Shown here: piece by piece, positions 35,532-43,577 of the stretch | Numbering within the stretch: position 1 is the stretch's first letter | Layout: each line of letters starts with the position of its first letter | Assembly (NCBI GenBank): GCA_008081045.1 | Contig: VMDC01000002.1 | Span: 124,001-188,000, forward strand | Length of the DNA: 64,000 nucleotides | Source: Gammaproteobacteria bacterium | Lineage (GTDB): Bacteria > Pseudomonadota > Gammaproteobacteria > Pseudomonadales > Pseudohongiellaceae | Direction: 5' to 3' | Notes under the pieces: generated by a model | The model's database searches: none | Told to the model about the DNA's origin: nothing | What the model saw: the letters and a program-made list of their open reading frames with translations, nothing else | Made by a program: the position numbers and the translations under genes

Positions 35532-36326
35532 ATGTTCCCATTGAAGCGCGTTTTGAGCCACAACTTCCTTCGTTCTGGTATGGCTTGTGCCCTTGTGGTG
35601 TCTGGTCTGTTGACCCTTCCCGCTCAGGCGCAGATCTATCGCTTCGGCCATTGCCTGTTCGGATGCCCGGAAGGCTCCAGCGGCAACCAGATTCTGGTGA
35701 GATCGGCCTACACCCTGTCGTACGATGAAGGCAGGAAATCGGCAGTCTGGGCAGCGTATGAAGTGACGCCCGGCTCGATTGGCATTGCTTCCAGTTTATC
35801 GCGCGATCTGATCCGGGATGATTGGGTTTCGGAATCGCTTACCGCTGCAGATCTCGCGGCGCTGGCGGAGCAGGAATACGTGCGGTCACAGCATGTGCCA
35901 CTGGTCAGCTTTGCGGGAACTCCTTACTGGCGTGAAGTCAACTTTGCCTCGAACGCCACGGTGCGCAGCCGGAGTCTAAGTCAGGGAGCCTGGTACGGGC
36001 TTGACTGGTCGCTTCGAAATTTGGTGAATCGTGAAGCAGCGGTTTATGTCTACACTGGAGCGATCTTTGATCCCGAGGCGGAACCAAGGCTACTGACAGA
36101 GGACAGCGGGTATCGTATCCCGGACAAATTTTTCAAAATTGTGCTGACGGAAGACGGACGTGCCGCTGCGTTTCTTTTTCCGCAAGACACTGCAGTGCAC
36201 GTTCACCACTGCGACTTGCGTGCTGGCATTGAAGAGATAGAAGCGCTGAGCGGGTTGGATTTTTTTCCGGCGGCAACGGTGGAAGTTGAACTGTCGCTAT
36301 ATCCTATGCTCGGCTGCCGCAGCTGA
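35532..36326 (+). CDS. Exported DNA/RNA non-specific endonuclease-fold protein with degenerate catalytic motif
   Basis: A 264-aa protein with signal peptide (VVSGLLTLPAQAQ). The middle and end follow the NUC1/Serratia nuclease plan: Y-x-x-S-Y-D, AVWAAYEVTP, then the position of the DRGH motif, then FASN141 and W-Y-G-L-D158, and VYVYTGAIFD. At the catalytic site the sequence is Y-V-R-S-Q-H121-V-P: the general-base histidine remains but Asp/Arg/Gly of DRGH do not. The metal-ligand Asn is kept. It may be a weakened nuclease, a nuclease with altered chemistry or a binding protein. It converges with the 36337-36894 gene, 10 bases apart. Confidence 0.7.
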   Translation: MFPLKRVLSHNFLRSGMACALVVSGLLTLPAQAQIYRFGHCLFGCPEGSSGNQILVRSAYTLSYDEGRKSAVWAAYEVTPGSIGIASSLSRDLIRDDWVSESLTAADLAALAEQEYVRSQHVPLVSFAGTPYWREVNFASNATVRSRSLSQGAWYGLDWSLRNLVNREAAVYVYTGAIFDPEAEPRLLTEDSGYRIPDKFFKIVLTEDGRAAAFLFPQDTAVHVHHCDLRAGIEEIEALSGLDFFPAATVEVELSLYPMLGCRS

Positions 36327-36336
36327 ATTTCCGATA

Positions 36337-36894
36337 TTATTCCAGCTCGAGCAGGAAATAGTCGTCTCGTAAAAGCTCGCGCACCAGTCGCTCAAGTGAG
36401 GCATTGACCGCGCTGCCAAGGCCTTCCTCCACCGGAACGCGCCCGCGCCCGAACAGCGTGGTCGACCAGATGCTGCGGCCACCGCCGCGAAGCTCAATGG
36501 CAGTGCGAATGGTGAGCTGTAGGTTGGGAACTCCTGCCCTGTCAACCGTTTCCAGTTCAGAGCTGAGCAAAGTGCCGACAATTTCCATGTCAGCACCCTC
36601 GGCCACAAATTCGACACCGCCCTTGTTGAAGCCCTGCTCGAAGGCGTCTCTGATCAGATTTGCCAGAGGCAACTGTGCCCGATCGTCTCCGACAATGGTA
36701 TTTGGATCGGCAACACCACGCTCGTCAGCGAAAGGCGCTAAATGCAGGCTCGGGCTGATACTGCCAATATTCACATTGCGCTCGTAGGTAAAGTCAATAG
36801 TCAGCTCATCAGCGACCACCGGTTTCAGAGCAAGTGAGCTAAGGCATACCAAAAAGGTGAAAGTAAGTCTGGTCATGCTGGTCATGCTGGTCAT
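36337..36894 (-). CDS. Exported hypothetical protein (185 aa)
   Basis: Start placed at the first of three in-frame ATGs (MTSMTSMTR) because GAGGG lies six bases upstream. Signal peptide LTFTFLVCLSSLALKPVVA. The mature part begins with a short strand TIDFTYERN, then holds LANLIRDAFEQGFNKGGVEF and paired strands ADMEIVGTLLSSE...LQLTIRTAIEL, resembling the layout of small curli-assembly/YajG-like periplasmic proteins that contain a 'low-copy outer-membrane' fold, but no lipobox is present. Function unknown. Confidence 0.6.
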   Translation of the reverse strand: MTSMTSMTRLTFTFLVCLSSLALKPVVADELTIDFTYERNVNIGSISPSLHLAPFADERGVADPNTIVGDDRAQLPLANLIRDAFEQGFNKGGVEFVAEGADMEIVGTLLSSELETVDRAGVPNLQLTIRTAIELRGGGRSIWSTTLFGRGRVPVEEGLGSAVNASLERLVRELLRDDYFLLELE

Positions 36895-36895
36895 G
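36869..36895. repeat. Three perfect 9-bp tandem repeats at a gene start
   Basis: CTGGTCATG occurs three times without interruption, giving three consecutive possible ATG starts and the N-terminal repeat MTSMTSMTR in the 36337-36894 gene. Copy changes would keep the frame. Confidence 0.85.
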
Positions 36896-37046
36896 AAAGT
36901 CCCTCGGCTCAAGCGGCAGGCGAATCTGTTATCAGTGAGAATAATTCCTGAGTCTCGTGGGTTCAAGGCTTGCACCCACGGGCATCGATCTTCTTTGACT
37001 GAAAAGAGTATCCCGGTATCAGTTTTTAATCCGGATTGAAGGCATG

Positions 37047-37082
37047 AAAAAGCCCGGCTCTCGTGACAGAGAACCGGGCTTT
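37047..37082. terminator. Intrinsic terminator after the PAL-like gene
   Basis: AAAAAGCCCGG and CCGGGCTTT form the stem, with the additional inner pairing TCTC/GAGA; the A tract gives the U tract for minus-strand RNA. Confidence 0.88.
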
Positions 37083-37104
37083 GCTTAGCCGGTCTGGCTG
37101 TGGC

Positions 37105-38301
37105 TTACAGCTCTGATGCTGGCCAGGTCGGTGCGCGGTCTCTGACGGTGACCGGGCGCATACCCTGATACAGGAACTTCTGTACCCGCTTGCCCTCATA
37201 GGTCTCCGTGGTATAGATGTTACCCTCGGAATCCGTGGCAATGCTGTGCGGTGCGTAGAACAGTCCGGGCTGACGTCCACCGTCACCAAAGGTGTACAGC
37301 ACCTCCATTGACGCACGATCAATGATGGAGATCTTGAAATTCTGACCGTCTGCCAGGTAGATGAATTCCTGATCTTCATCCGGTGAGAACGCGATATCCC
37401 AGGTAGATCCCTGAGCAAGCGTTGCCGGGTTGTAGATATGTTCGCTCACGAAGGTTCCGTCGGGGCGGAAAATCTGCACCCGGTCAGCTCCTCGGTCGCA
37501 CACATAGATCAGACCGTCATTGGAAGGCTCTGCGCAGTGAACCGGTCCGCGGAAAACGTCCGGACCTGGTTGACCCGGCGTGTAGGTATCATCGGCGTCG
37601 TCGTCGATGTCCGTGCTGCCGTAGGCGCCCCAGTAACGCTTGAACGCACCGGTCGCCACGTCGACCACTGCAACCCGCTTGTTGACGTAGCCGTCGGCAA
37701 AGTAGGCTTCACCGGCGTCTTCATCGATGGCGATTTCAGCAACGCGGCCAAATGCAGTTGTACTGTTGCTGTCGAATTCCTCGCCGGGAACTCCGACCGT
37801 TCGAATGTATTCGCCGTCCCGTGTGAAAACCAGCACGTGAGAATCAGGACCGCCGTTGCCACCAATCCAGACGTCGCCGTTGGCAGCGACTTCAATGCCG
37901 TGGTTTGACTCAGGCCACTGGTACGGGGCTCCCTCGACCGGACCGCCCCACGCGTTGATCAGATTGCCTTCGATGTCGTACTCAAGGATAGGAGGCGCCG
38001 GTGTGCAGCATTCTGCCACGCCGAGTGCCAGTCCTATTTCAGTGCGTCCACCGAACATGTTTTCAGTGTTTCTGTGTACCGTAAAGATGTGATCTCTGTC
38101 ATCCACATCCACGCCAATGGTGTTACCGGTGATCCAGTGATTAGGGAGTGGCTTGGGCCACAGCGGATCGACCAGGAAGGCCGGAGCCATTACGTCATTG
38201 CTGGCTGCAATGGTAGGTTCCTGAAGCTTTGATTGACCGATCCCCAGCGCAACCAAGCTTGCTGTCAGGAATGAGCCGATCGCCAGTTTCTTGTTTATCA
38301 T
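37105..38301 (-). CDS. Exported NHL beta-propeller, peptidyl-alpha-hydroxyglycine lyase (PAL)-like
   Basis: A 398-aa protein, RBS AGGAGAAG before the ATG, N-terminal signal or anchor (FLTASLVALGIG). The NHL repeats fit the six-bladed propeller of the PAL half of animal PAM. Matching elements in order: FTVHR77 (PAL catalytic Arg533 region), NH134GIEVAANGDVW (Zn His585), YFADGY205VNKRV (Tyr654, the PAL DGYCNSR segment), PVH255CAEP...VCDRGADRVQIF (His690) and APH352SIATDSEGNIY (His786); only catalytic Met784 differs (Ala350). PAL cleaves alpha-hydroxyglycine amides produced by PHM, and PHM-like proteins occur on the same segment. A vicinal Cys pair (AECCTP) is extra. An SMP30/other NHL function is the alternative. 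Confidence 0.75.
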   Translation of the reverse strand: MINKKLAIGSFLTASLVALGIGQSKLQEPTIAASNDVMAPAFLVDPLWPKPLPNHWITGNTIGVDVDDRDHIFTVHRNTENMFGGRTEIGLALGVAECCTPAPPILEYDIEGNLINAWGGPVEGAPYQWPESNHGIEVAANGDVWIGGNGGPDSHVLVFTRDGEYIRTVGVPGEEFDSNSTTAFGRVAEIAIDEDAGEAYFADGYVNKRVAVVDVATGAFKRYWGAYGSTDIDDDADDTYTPGQPGPDVFRGPVHCAEPSNDGLIYVCDRGADRVQIFRPDGTFVSEHIYNPATLAQGSTWDIAFSPDEDQEFIYLADGQNFKISIIDRASMEVLYTFGDGGRQPGLFYAPHSIATDSEGNIYTTETYEGKRVQKFLYQGMRPVTVRDRAPTWPASEL

Positions 38302-38356
38302 TTTTCTTCTCCTCTTTTTCTACCTTGCCAGGCAGTCAATGCACAGAGCAAGGCCC

Positions 38357-38389
38357 GAGTATACTGACTTAAGGGCAGACAGTATACTC
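38357..38389. promoter_or_regulatory. Perfect dyad (GAGTATACTG ... CAGTATACTC), candidate operator
   Basis: Two 10-bp arms in inverted orientation flank 13 bases; each arm contains the self-palindrome AGTATACT, so the half-sites are 23 bp apart. TATACT in each arm could also serve as a -10 element on either strand. It lies between the divergent PAL-like gene (56 bases away) and the HupE-like gene, which suits shared repression. Confidence 0.6.
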
Positions 38390-38553
38390 ACGCCCTTCTT
38401 TATGGCACGTAGACTTGTAAGAATTTGTAACAGTCAATTCTCACACTGTTGCGCGGCGAGTTATCTCCGGCTACCCTGCTGCAGTATATCTTTCATAAGT
38501 ATCTGTAATAAATAGAAAAAATATAAATAAGGCAACCATCTTGGGGGAATAAA

Positions 38554-39921
38554 ATGAAGCGAATACGGCGCTTTGCTGAGTGTTTGGTGCTGCTGGCTGC
38601 CGCTGTGGGATGGTCTTCAGCGACCCATGCCCATGATATTCCATCGCGGGTGACCGTCTACGCATTCGTGAAACCGGCCGGAAATGAGCTGACCGCCTTG
38701 TTGAGAGTGCCCATGGAGGCACTCAGCGAGATTGTGTTTCCTTTGCGGGGGCCCGGCTATCTGCAGATATCCGAAGCCGAGTCGGCCCAGGAGGAGGCTG
38801 CCCGCGTCTACATTACTGAATCTATTCATTTTTTTGAAAATGGGGTCGAACTGACTGAAAAGGAATTGATCACGACCCGGGTTTCTCTGCCTTCGAATCG
38901 GACTTTCCGCGACTTTGAGACCGCGATGGAAAACATCCTTTCGGAGCCCCTGGATGATGACGTCAATCTGTTCTGGCGCCAGGGTGTGCTGGACATTCTG
39001 GTGACCTACCCGATCGACTCCGAAGATTCGCAATTTTCCGTGAACCCGGAGCTGGGCACTCTGTCAGAAGAGACAACCACTGTGCTGAGGTTTCTTGTTC
39101 CGACAGGTGCTGAAAGAGTTTTCAACTACCTGGGCAATCCCGGCCTTGTTGAGCTTGACCCTCGCTGGCATCAGGCAGCCTTGCGATTTATCGAGATGGG
39201 GTTTCTGCACATTCTCGAAGGTATCGATCATCTTCTGTTCCTGTTTTGTCTGGTCATACCGCTGCGTCGTGTCAGAGCCCTGATTCCGGTTGTCACCTCG
39301 TTTACCATCGCGCATTCCATCACGCTGATCAGCTCAGCGTTCGGTCTGGCGCCGAATGTGCTCTGGTTCCCGCCGCTCATAGAAACACTGATTGCGCTGT
39401 CAATTGTTTACATGGCCTTTGAAAACATTGTCGGTGCCAAACTGGAGCACCGTTGGATCGTGACGTTTGGATTCGGTTTGATTCACGGGTTCGGCTTTTC
39501 CTTCTTATTCAGTGAAACCCTGCAGTTCGCAGGAGGGCATCTCTTTTCATCTCTGTTGGCATTCAATATCGGGGTAGAACTGGGGCAGCTGCTGGTGCTG
39601 ATTCTGGTTATTCCGATTCTCAATCTTTTGTTCAAATATTTGGTTGATGAGCGCATTGGAGCGATTCTGTTGTCTGCCTTGCTTGCCCATAGCGCCTGGC
39701 ACTGGATGCTAGATCGAGGGGGACAGTTGTCCCAGTTCAGCTATCAGGCGCCAGTGATAGATGGGATATTTCTCGCGGCCTTGATGCGCTGGGGTATGTT
39801 GCTGATCGTTGTGATCGGAGTGCTCTGGGGTATGTATGAGCTGTTTAGACGGTTTTCTCTGATTGACAGCTTTTCCACTTACGGGCCCGGCGACAGGCTC
39901 AGCAGTGAGCCCGAGTCCTAG
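38554..39921 (+). CDS. HupE/UreJ-family membrane protein with periplasmic N-domain
   Basis: A 455-aa protein: signal peptide (LLAAAVGWSSATHA), a ~180-residue soluble beta-rich region, then six or seven hydrophobic helices from about residue 205. The membrane part has the family marks FLHILEGIDHLLFL, SFTIAHSITL and GLIHGFGFSF, whose histidines are the expected metal-handling residues (nickel, cobalt or copper in relatives). It diverges from the PAL-like gene across the AGTATACT dyad. PAL and PHM enzymes need metals, so a metal-supply role is attractive but inferred. Alternative: a general HupE-like protein unrelated to its neighbour. Confidence 0.8.
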   Translation: MKRIRRFAECLVLLAAAVGWSSATHAHDIPSRVTVYAFVKPAGNELTALLRVPMEALSEIVFPLRGPGYLQISEAESAQEEAARVYITESIHFFENGVELTEKELITTRVSLPSNRTFRDFETAMENILSEPLDDDVNLFWRQGVLDILVTYPIDSEDSQFSVNPELGTLSEETTTVLRFLVPTGAERVFNYLGNPGLVELDPRWHQAALRFIEMGFLHILEGIDHLLFLFCLVIPLRRVRALIPVVTSFTIAHSITLISSAFGLAPNVLWFPPLIETLIALSIVYMAFENIVGAKLEHRWIVTFGFGLIHGFGFSFLFSETLQFAGGHLFSSLLAFNIGVELGQLLVLILVIPILNLLFKYLVDERIGAILLSALLAHSAWHWMLDRGGQLSQFSYQAPVIDGIFLAALMRWGMLLIVVIGVLWGMYELFRRFSLIDSFSTYGPGDRLSSEPES

Positions 39922-40080
39922 CTTGCCAAAGCGGAGCGCCGGAAGTACTTCATGGCGCGGGTGAGCCGGGGCGATAGAAAGCGCGCTCCAGACGTAGCTC
40001 GACTCGCGGCGGCGTAGTTGGTCTGTCGGTCAGAGCGGCGCAAGCCTTTGAATTTGTTAGGTCTCTGGTCCATTTATCGC

Positions 40081-40110
40081 TTGGCCCTGCCCCCGCTATA
40101 TTGGTATGAT
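40081..40110 (+). promoter_or_regulatory. Candidate sigma-70 promoter of cstA
   Basis: TTGGCC and TATGAT with an 18-base spacer, about 43 bases before the CstA start. The rest of the gap 39922-40080 shows no gene. Confidence 0.45.
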
Positions 40111-40152
40111 CAGCTTTGAATAATTAATAATAACAAGTCGGGAGAGTGCTTT

Positions 40153-41877
40153 ATGTCCTCGATCTTTATCGTCTTATTTGGTCTCGTCGGGTTTACATTC
40201 GGATGGTTTGTCTACTCTAAATTTATTGCCGAAAAAATTTATCGCCTTGATCCGAACTACGAGACTCCAGCGCACCGTTTCAACGATGGCGTGGACTATG
40301 TTCCTACTAACAAGTTTGTGCTGTGGGGTTCGCATTTTACCGCTGTCGCCGGTGCTGCGCCGATTGCAGGTCCTGCCCTGGCGGTTTATTGGGGCTGGGC
40401 GCCCGCCGTCCTTTGGGTTACGTTTGGTTCTATCTTTTTCGCCGGTGTTCACGATTTCGGTGCGCTTTGGGCGAGCAGTCGACATGACGCCAAATCAATC
40501 GGGGCTCTCTCAGAGAGCGTCATTGGCACCCGCACGCGAGCGCTGTTCATGGTGGTAATTTTCCTGTTGCTTATGCTGGTGAACGCGGTGTTCAGCACGA
40601 TCATCGCGACGGACATGGTGATCTTTCCGACCTCGGTCTTTCCTGCTTGGGCCGCGATACCTGTAGCCATCTGCGTGGGTATTCTGATTCGTCGAAAGGT
40701 CAATCTGCTGGCGGTGTCGGTAATCGGCGTGGTGATTTTATACTTCACCATCTGGGTTGGCAGCGTCATGCCACTCTATCTGCCCGGCACGGACGATCCG
40801 GAATTTCTGCTGGGCCCCAACGGCAACTGGATTATTATTTTATTTATTTATGCCGGTATCGCCTCGATGTTGCCGGTTTGGTTGCTGTTGCAACCGCGCG
40901 ACTATATTAATGGTGCGCAGCTCGTGATCGGGCTTGTTGTCATGTACGGAGCCGTGCTGCTGGCGATGCCTACGGTGTCCGCTCCAGCATTTAATCCGAA
41001 CCTCGCTGAAGGCACACCGCCTCTATTCCCCATTCTGTTTGTAACGATTGCCTGTGGGGCGCTTTCCGGATTTCACGGTATTGTGTCGTCAGGAACCAGC
41101 TCGAAACAGCTGAACAATGAAAAGGATGCCCGCTTTGTCGGCTATCTCGGTGCGCTCGGTGAAGGATCGCTCGCACTGATCACCATTGTGGCGGTTACAG
41201 GGTCGCTTTATGCAGCCAACGCGGCAGACTGGACGGCGATTTACGCCAGCTTTAGCGGTGGTCCCGGCCAGAAGGGATTTATCGAGGGCGGTGCCGCTCT
41301 GATCTCCACAGGTTGGGGAATTCCCGAGGCTTTCTCGCAGACCATGCTGGCGACCATGGTGGTTCTGTTCGCCGGCACGACCATGGATGCAGGACTGAGG
41401 TTGCAGCGTTATATCGTTCAGGAATGGGGTGCGATCTACAATATCCCGCCACTGAAGAATAACTACATCTCAACCTTGATCGGGGTGGGCTTCTGTCTGC
41501 TGCTGGCATTCGGGGTGACCGCAGGCAATTATCCGGGAGATGGTGGCAACCTGATTTGGCCGGTTTTTGGTGCGACCAACCAGATTCTTGCCAGTTTGAC
41601 CTTGCTGATTGTGTCAATCTACCTGATGAAGCTTGGTCGACCCGCAATTTTCACACTTGCGCCCATGGTGTTCATTATCTTCATGGCTTTCTGGGCAAGT
41701 GTCTGGTACCTGATCGATTACTTCCAAACGGAACGCTGGCTGCTGGTTGCCCTTAACCTGGCGGTGATGGTGGTGAGTGTGATGGTGATGCTTGAGGCCA
41801 TGTCCGTCATTTCTAAACTGCGAAGTGGTGGTCTGGGAGATCCGGAAGAAGCGGGCTCAACGTCCTCAGGCGACTGA
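40153..41877 (+). CDS. cstA: CstA-family peptide/pyruvate transporter (carbon starvation protein)
   Basis: A 574-aa integral membrane protein with the CstA signature near the N-terminus (YVPTNKFVLWGSHFTAVAGA and AGPALAVYWGW) and later FHGIVSSGTSSKQ plus PVFGATNQILASL. Family members import peptides or pyruvate under carbon limitation. It is the short-form length (E. coli CstA is about 700 aa). RBS GGGAGAG is 8 bases before ATG. Monocistronic, with a promoter-like sequence upstream and a long hairpin downstream. The window has several peptidases, which fits peptide uptake, although pyruvate is equally possible. Confidence 0.9.
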   Translation: MSSIFIVLFGLVGFTFGWFVYSKFIAEKIYRLDPNYETPAHRFNDGVDYVPTNKFVLWGSHFTAVAGAAPIAGPALAVYWGWAPAVLWVTFGSIFFAGVHDFGALWASSRHDAKSIGALSESVIGTRTRALFMVVIFLLLMLVNAVFSTIIATDMVIFPTSVFPAWAAIPVAICVGILIRRKVNLLAVSVIGVVILYFTIWVGSVMPLYLPGTDDPEFLLGPNGNWIIILFIYAGIASMLPVWLLLQPRDYINGAQLVIGLVVMYGAVLLAMPTVSAPAFNPNLAEGTPPLFPILFVTIACGALSGFHGIVSSGTSSKQLNNEKDARFVGYLGALGEGSLALITIVAVTGSLYAANAADWTAIYASFSGGPGQKGFIEGGAALISTGWGIPEAFSQTMLATMVVLFAGTTMDAGLRLQRYIVQEWGAIYNIPPLKNNYISTLIGVGFCLLLAFGVTAGNYPGDGGNLIWPVFGATNQILASLTLLIVSIYLMKLGRPAIFTLAPMVFIIFMAFWASVWYLIDYFQTERWLLVALNLAVMVVSVMVMLEAMSVISKLRSGGLGDPEEAGSTSSGD

Positions 41878-41934
41878 TTGAAGGTGCCGGTCTCCGACAG
41901 TAAGCGTCGGTGACGGGGCTGAGCAGACAGTTCC

Positions 41935-41982
41935 ACAAAGGAGCGGATCGGTGTGTATAGCACATGGATCTGCTCCTTTTGT
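41935..41982 (+). terminator. Intrinsic terminator after cstA
   Basis: ACAAAGGAGCGGATC pairs with GATCTGCTCCTTTTG around a 17-nt loop, followed by a T-rich stretch. It ends just before the birA start, so birA either has its own start signal here or depends on read-through. Confidence 0.75.
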
Positions 41983-41993
41983 GCTTTTGATGA

Positions 41994-42809
41994 GTGTTAA
42001 AATTACCCGTGGATCATTCAGTTTACAGCGACTTGCTGCACCAGTTGCCGCTTGAGCGGGTGGACACTCATGAGCGCGTCGATTCGACGAACTCGGAGGC
42101 GCTGCGTCTGTTGCGTCAGGGTCAGGCTTGTCCTTTTGTGGTTCTTGCAAGCCAACAGACCGACGGCCGGGGCAGGCGCGGGCGTCGGTGGGAAAGTCCG
42201 CCAGGTGCAGGTCTGTACTACACGCTGGCTGTCGAGGTGCATCAGGATTTGCCGAACGTTGCTGCCTTGAGTCTGGTCACTGCCTTGAGTGTCTGTTCTG
42301 CTTTGGAGGAGATGGGCGTGCATGCGCTTGAGCTGAAATGGCCAAACGATGTGCTCGGCGATGCGCGCAAGCTCTGTGGAATCTTGCTGGAAAGTCTCAA
42401 AATTAAAGACCGTTTTTTTATCGTGATCGGCGCTGGTGTGAATCTGAATCTTCCCGAATCGATTAAGTGCGATATTGGCCAGCCGGTGACCGATGTTAAA
42501 GAGTTGCTCGGGTCGGACTTCGAAGTCGAGCGTCTGGCCGCGGGTATTACGACAAAGCTGCTGACAAATATCGCCCGCTTTGGTGAAAACGGCTTCAAGG
42601 ATTTTGTGGCAGATTGGAACGGCCGGGATGCCTATCTGGGCAAACCGGTCCGGGTTCAGTTGAATGAGTCTGTCAGTCAGGGAGAGGCGCAGGGTGTTAA
42701 CGCTCGGGGAGAACTCAGGTTGCGAACGGAGTCGGGAGAAAAAGTGATCAGTACGGGCGAAATTATGCCCTCTGTACGTTTAATTGCTTCAGGCGAGGCG
42801 ATGACATGA
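41994..42809 (+). CDS. birA: Biotin-[acetyl-CoA-carboxylase] ligase without the DNA-binding domain
   Basis: A 271-aa biotin protein ligase. The ATP/biotin loop GRGRRGRRWESPPG is followed by LKWPNDVL and KLCGILLES with the catalytic lysine, then IVIGAGVNLN, and a small C-terminal SH3-like domain. Only about 30 residues precede DSTN, so the ~60-residue winged helix of E. coli BirA is missing and this enzyme should not repress bio genes (group I ligase). GTG start at 41994; GTG at 42009 is possible. Overlaps coaX by four bases (ATGA). Confidence 0.9.
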   Translation: MLKLPVDHSVYSDLLHQLPLERVDTHERVDSTNSEALRLLRQGQACPFVVLASQQTDGRGRRGRRWESPPGAGLYYTLAVEVHQDLPNVAALSLVTALSVCSALEEMGVHALELKWPNDVLGDARKLCGILLESLKIKDRFFIVIGAGVNLNLPESIKCDIGQPVTDVKELLGSDFEVERLAAGITTKLLTNIARFGENGFKDFVADWNGRDAYLGKPVRVQLNESVSQGEAQGVNARGELRLRTESGEKVISTGEIMPSVRLIASGEAMT

Positions 42810-43567
42810 TTCTGGAATTAGATGTGGGCAACAGCCGGATAAAATGGCGAGTCCTGAATCGTGATGCTCAGGCGGGCACCCGGCATCCCGGCGCGTTGAT
42901 GGGTGGCGCTGAGGACGCCGCTGCCAAACTGTTCGAGAGTATTCCGCGCGACCTTCAATTGTCAGCGGCCCGCGGGTGCAGCGTGGGCAGTGAGTTGCTG
43001 CTCGTCGAACTCGCCGAAGGTTTAAAGGCGCGTTGGGGGCTTGAGCTGGATGTGGCAGAGGTGTCAGCGCAATGCGGTGGCATCACGAACAGCTATCAGG
43101 AGGTCGGGCGCATGGGGGTTGATCGTTGGCTGGCAATGATAGCGGCGTTCAATCGACAAAAAAGAGCCTGCCTTATTGTTGATGCGGGGACCGCACTGAC
43201 GATCGATCTCGTTGCAGATGACGGTCTACATCAGGGAGGGTACATCCTGGCAGGACTGAGTATGGCAGTGGAGGCTCTGGAGAATAATACCGGCATTACA
43301 CTGCGCAATCGCGATTTCAGTCCGCTCGCGGGTCCCGGCACTTCGACAGAGCAAGCCGTACTCGGCGGCGCTCTGAGTAGCACAGTGTCCTTGATACTCG
43401 AAGCCTTGGGGAGGTTGCGCTGTACGGACTCCGAAGCGATGGTCTATCTTTGCGGTGGCGATGCCGAACTCCTCGCTCAGGCGCTGCGCTTGCGGGGCGA
43501 GTCCGGATTCACCGTCGAGCCTGATCTGGTGCTCGATGGTCTTGAATATGCCTGCGGCAATCAATGA
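42806..43567 (+). CDS. coaX: Type III pantothenate kinase
   Basis: A 253-aa acetate/sugar-kinase-fold enzyme. DVGNSRIKW is the N-terminal phosphate loop, GVDRWLAM and VDAGTALTID the conserved central motifs, and GGYILAGLSM the substrate region. It catalyses the first committed step of coenzyme A synthesis and is not feedback-inhibited by CoA in characterised members. The ATG overlaps the birA stop (ATGA), as in Pseudomonas. The SPOR gene follows 10 bases later. Confidence 0.93.
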   Translation: MILELDVGNSRIKWRVLNRDAQAGTRHPGALMGGAEDAAAKLFESIPRDLQLSAARGCSVGSELLLVELAEGLKARWGLELDVAEVSAQCGGITNSYQEVGRMGVDRWLAMIAAFNRQKRACLIVDAGTALTIDLVADDGLHQGGYILAGLSMAVEALENNTGITLRNRDFSPLAGPGTSTEQAVLGGALSSTVSLILEALGRLRCTDSEAMVYLCGGDAELLAQALRLRGESGFTVEPDLVLDGLEYACGNQ

Positions 43568-43577
43568 GATTGCGTCT

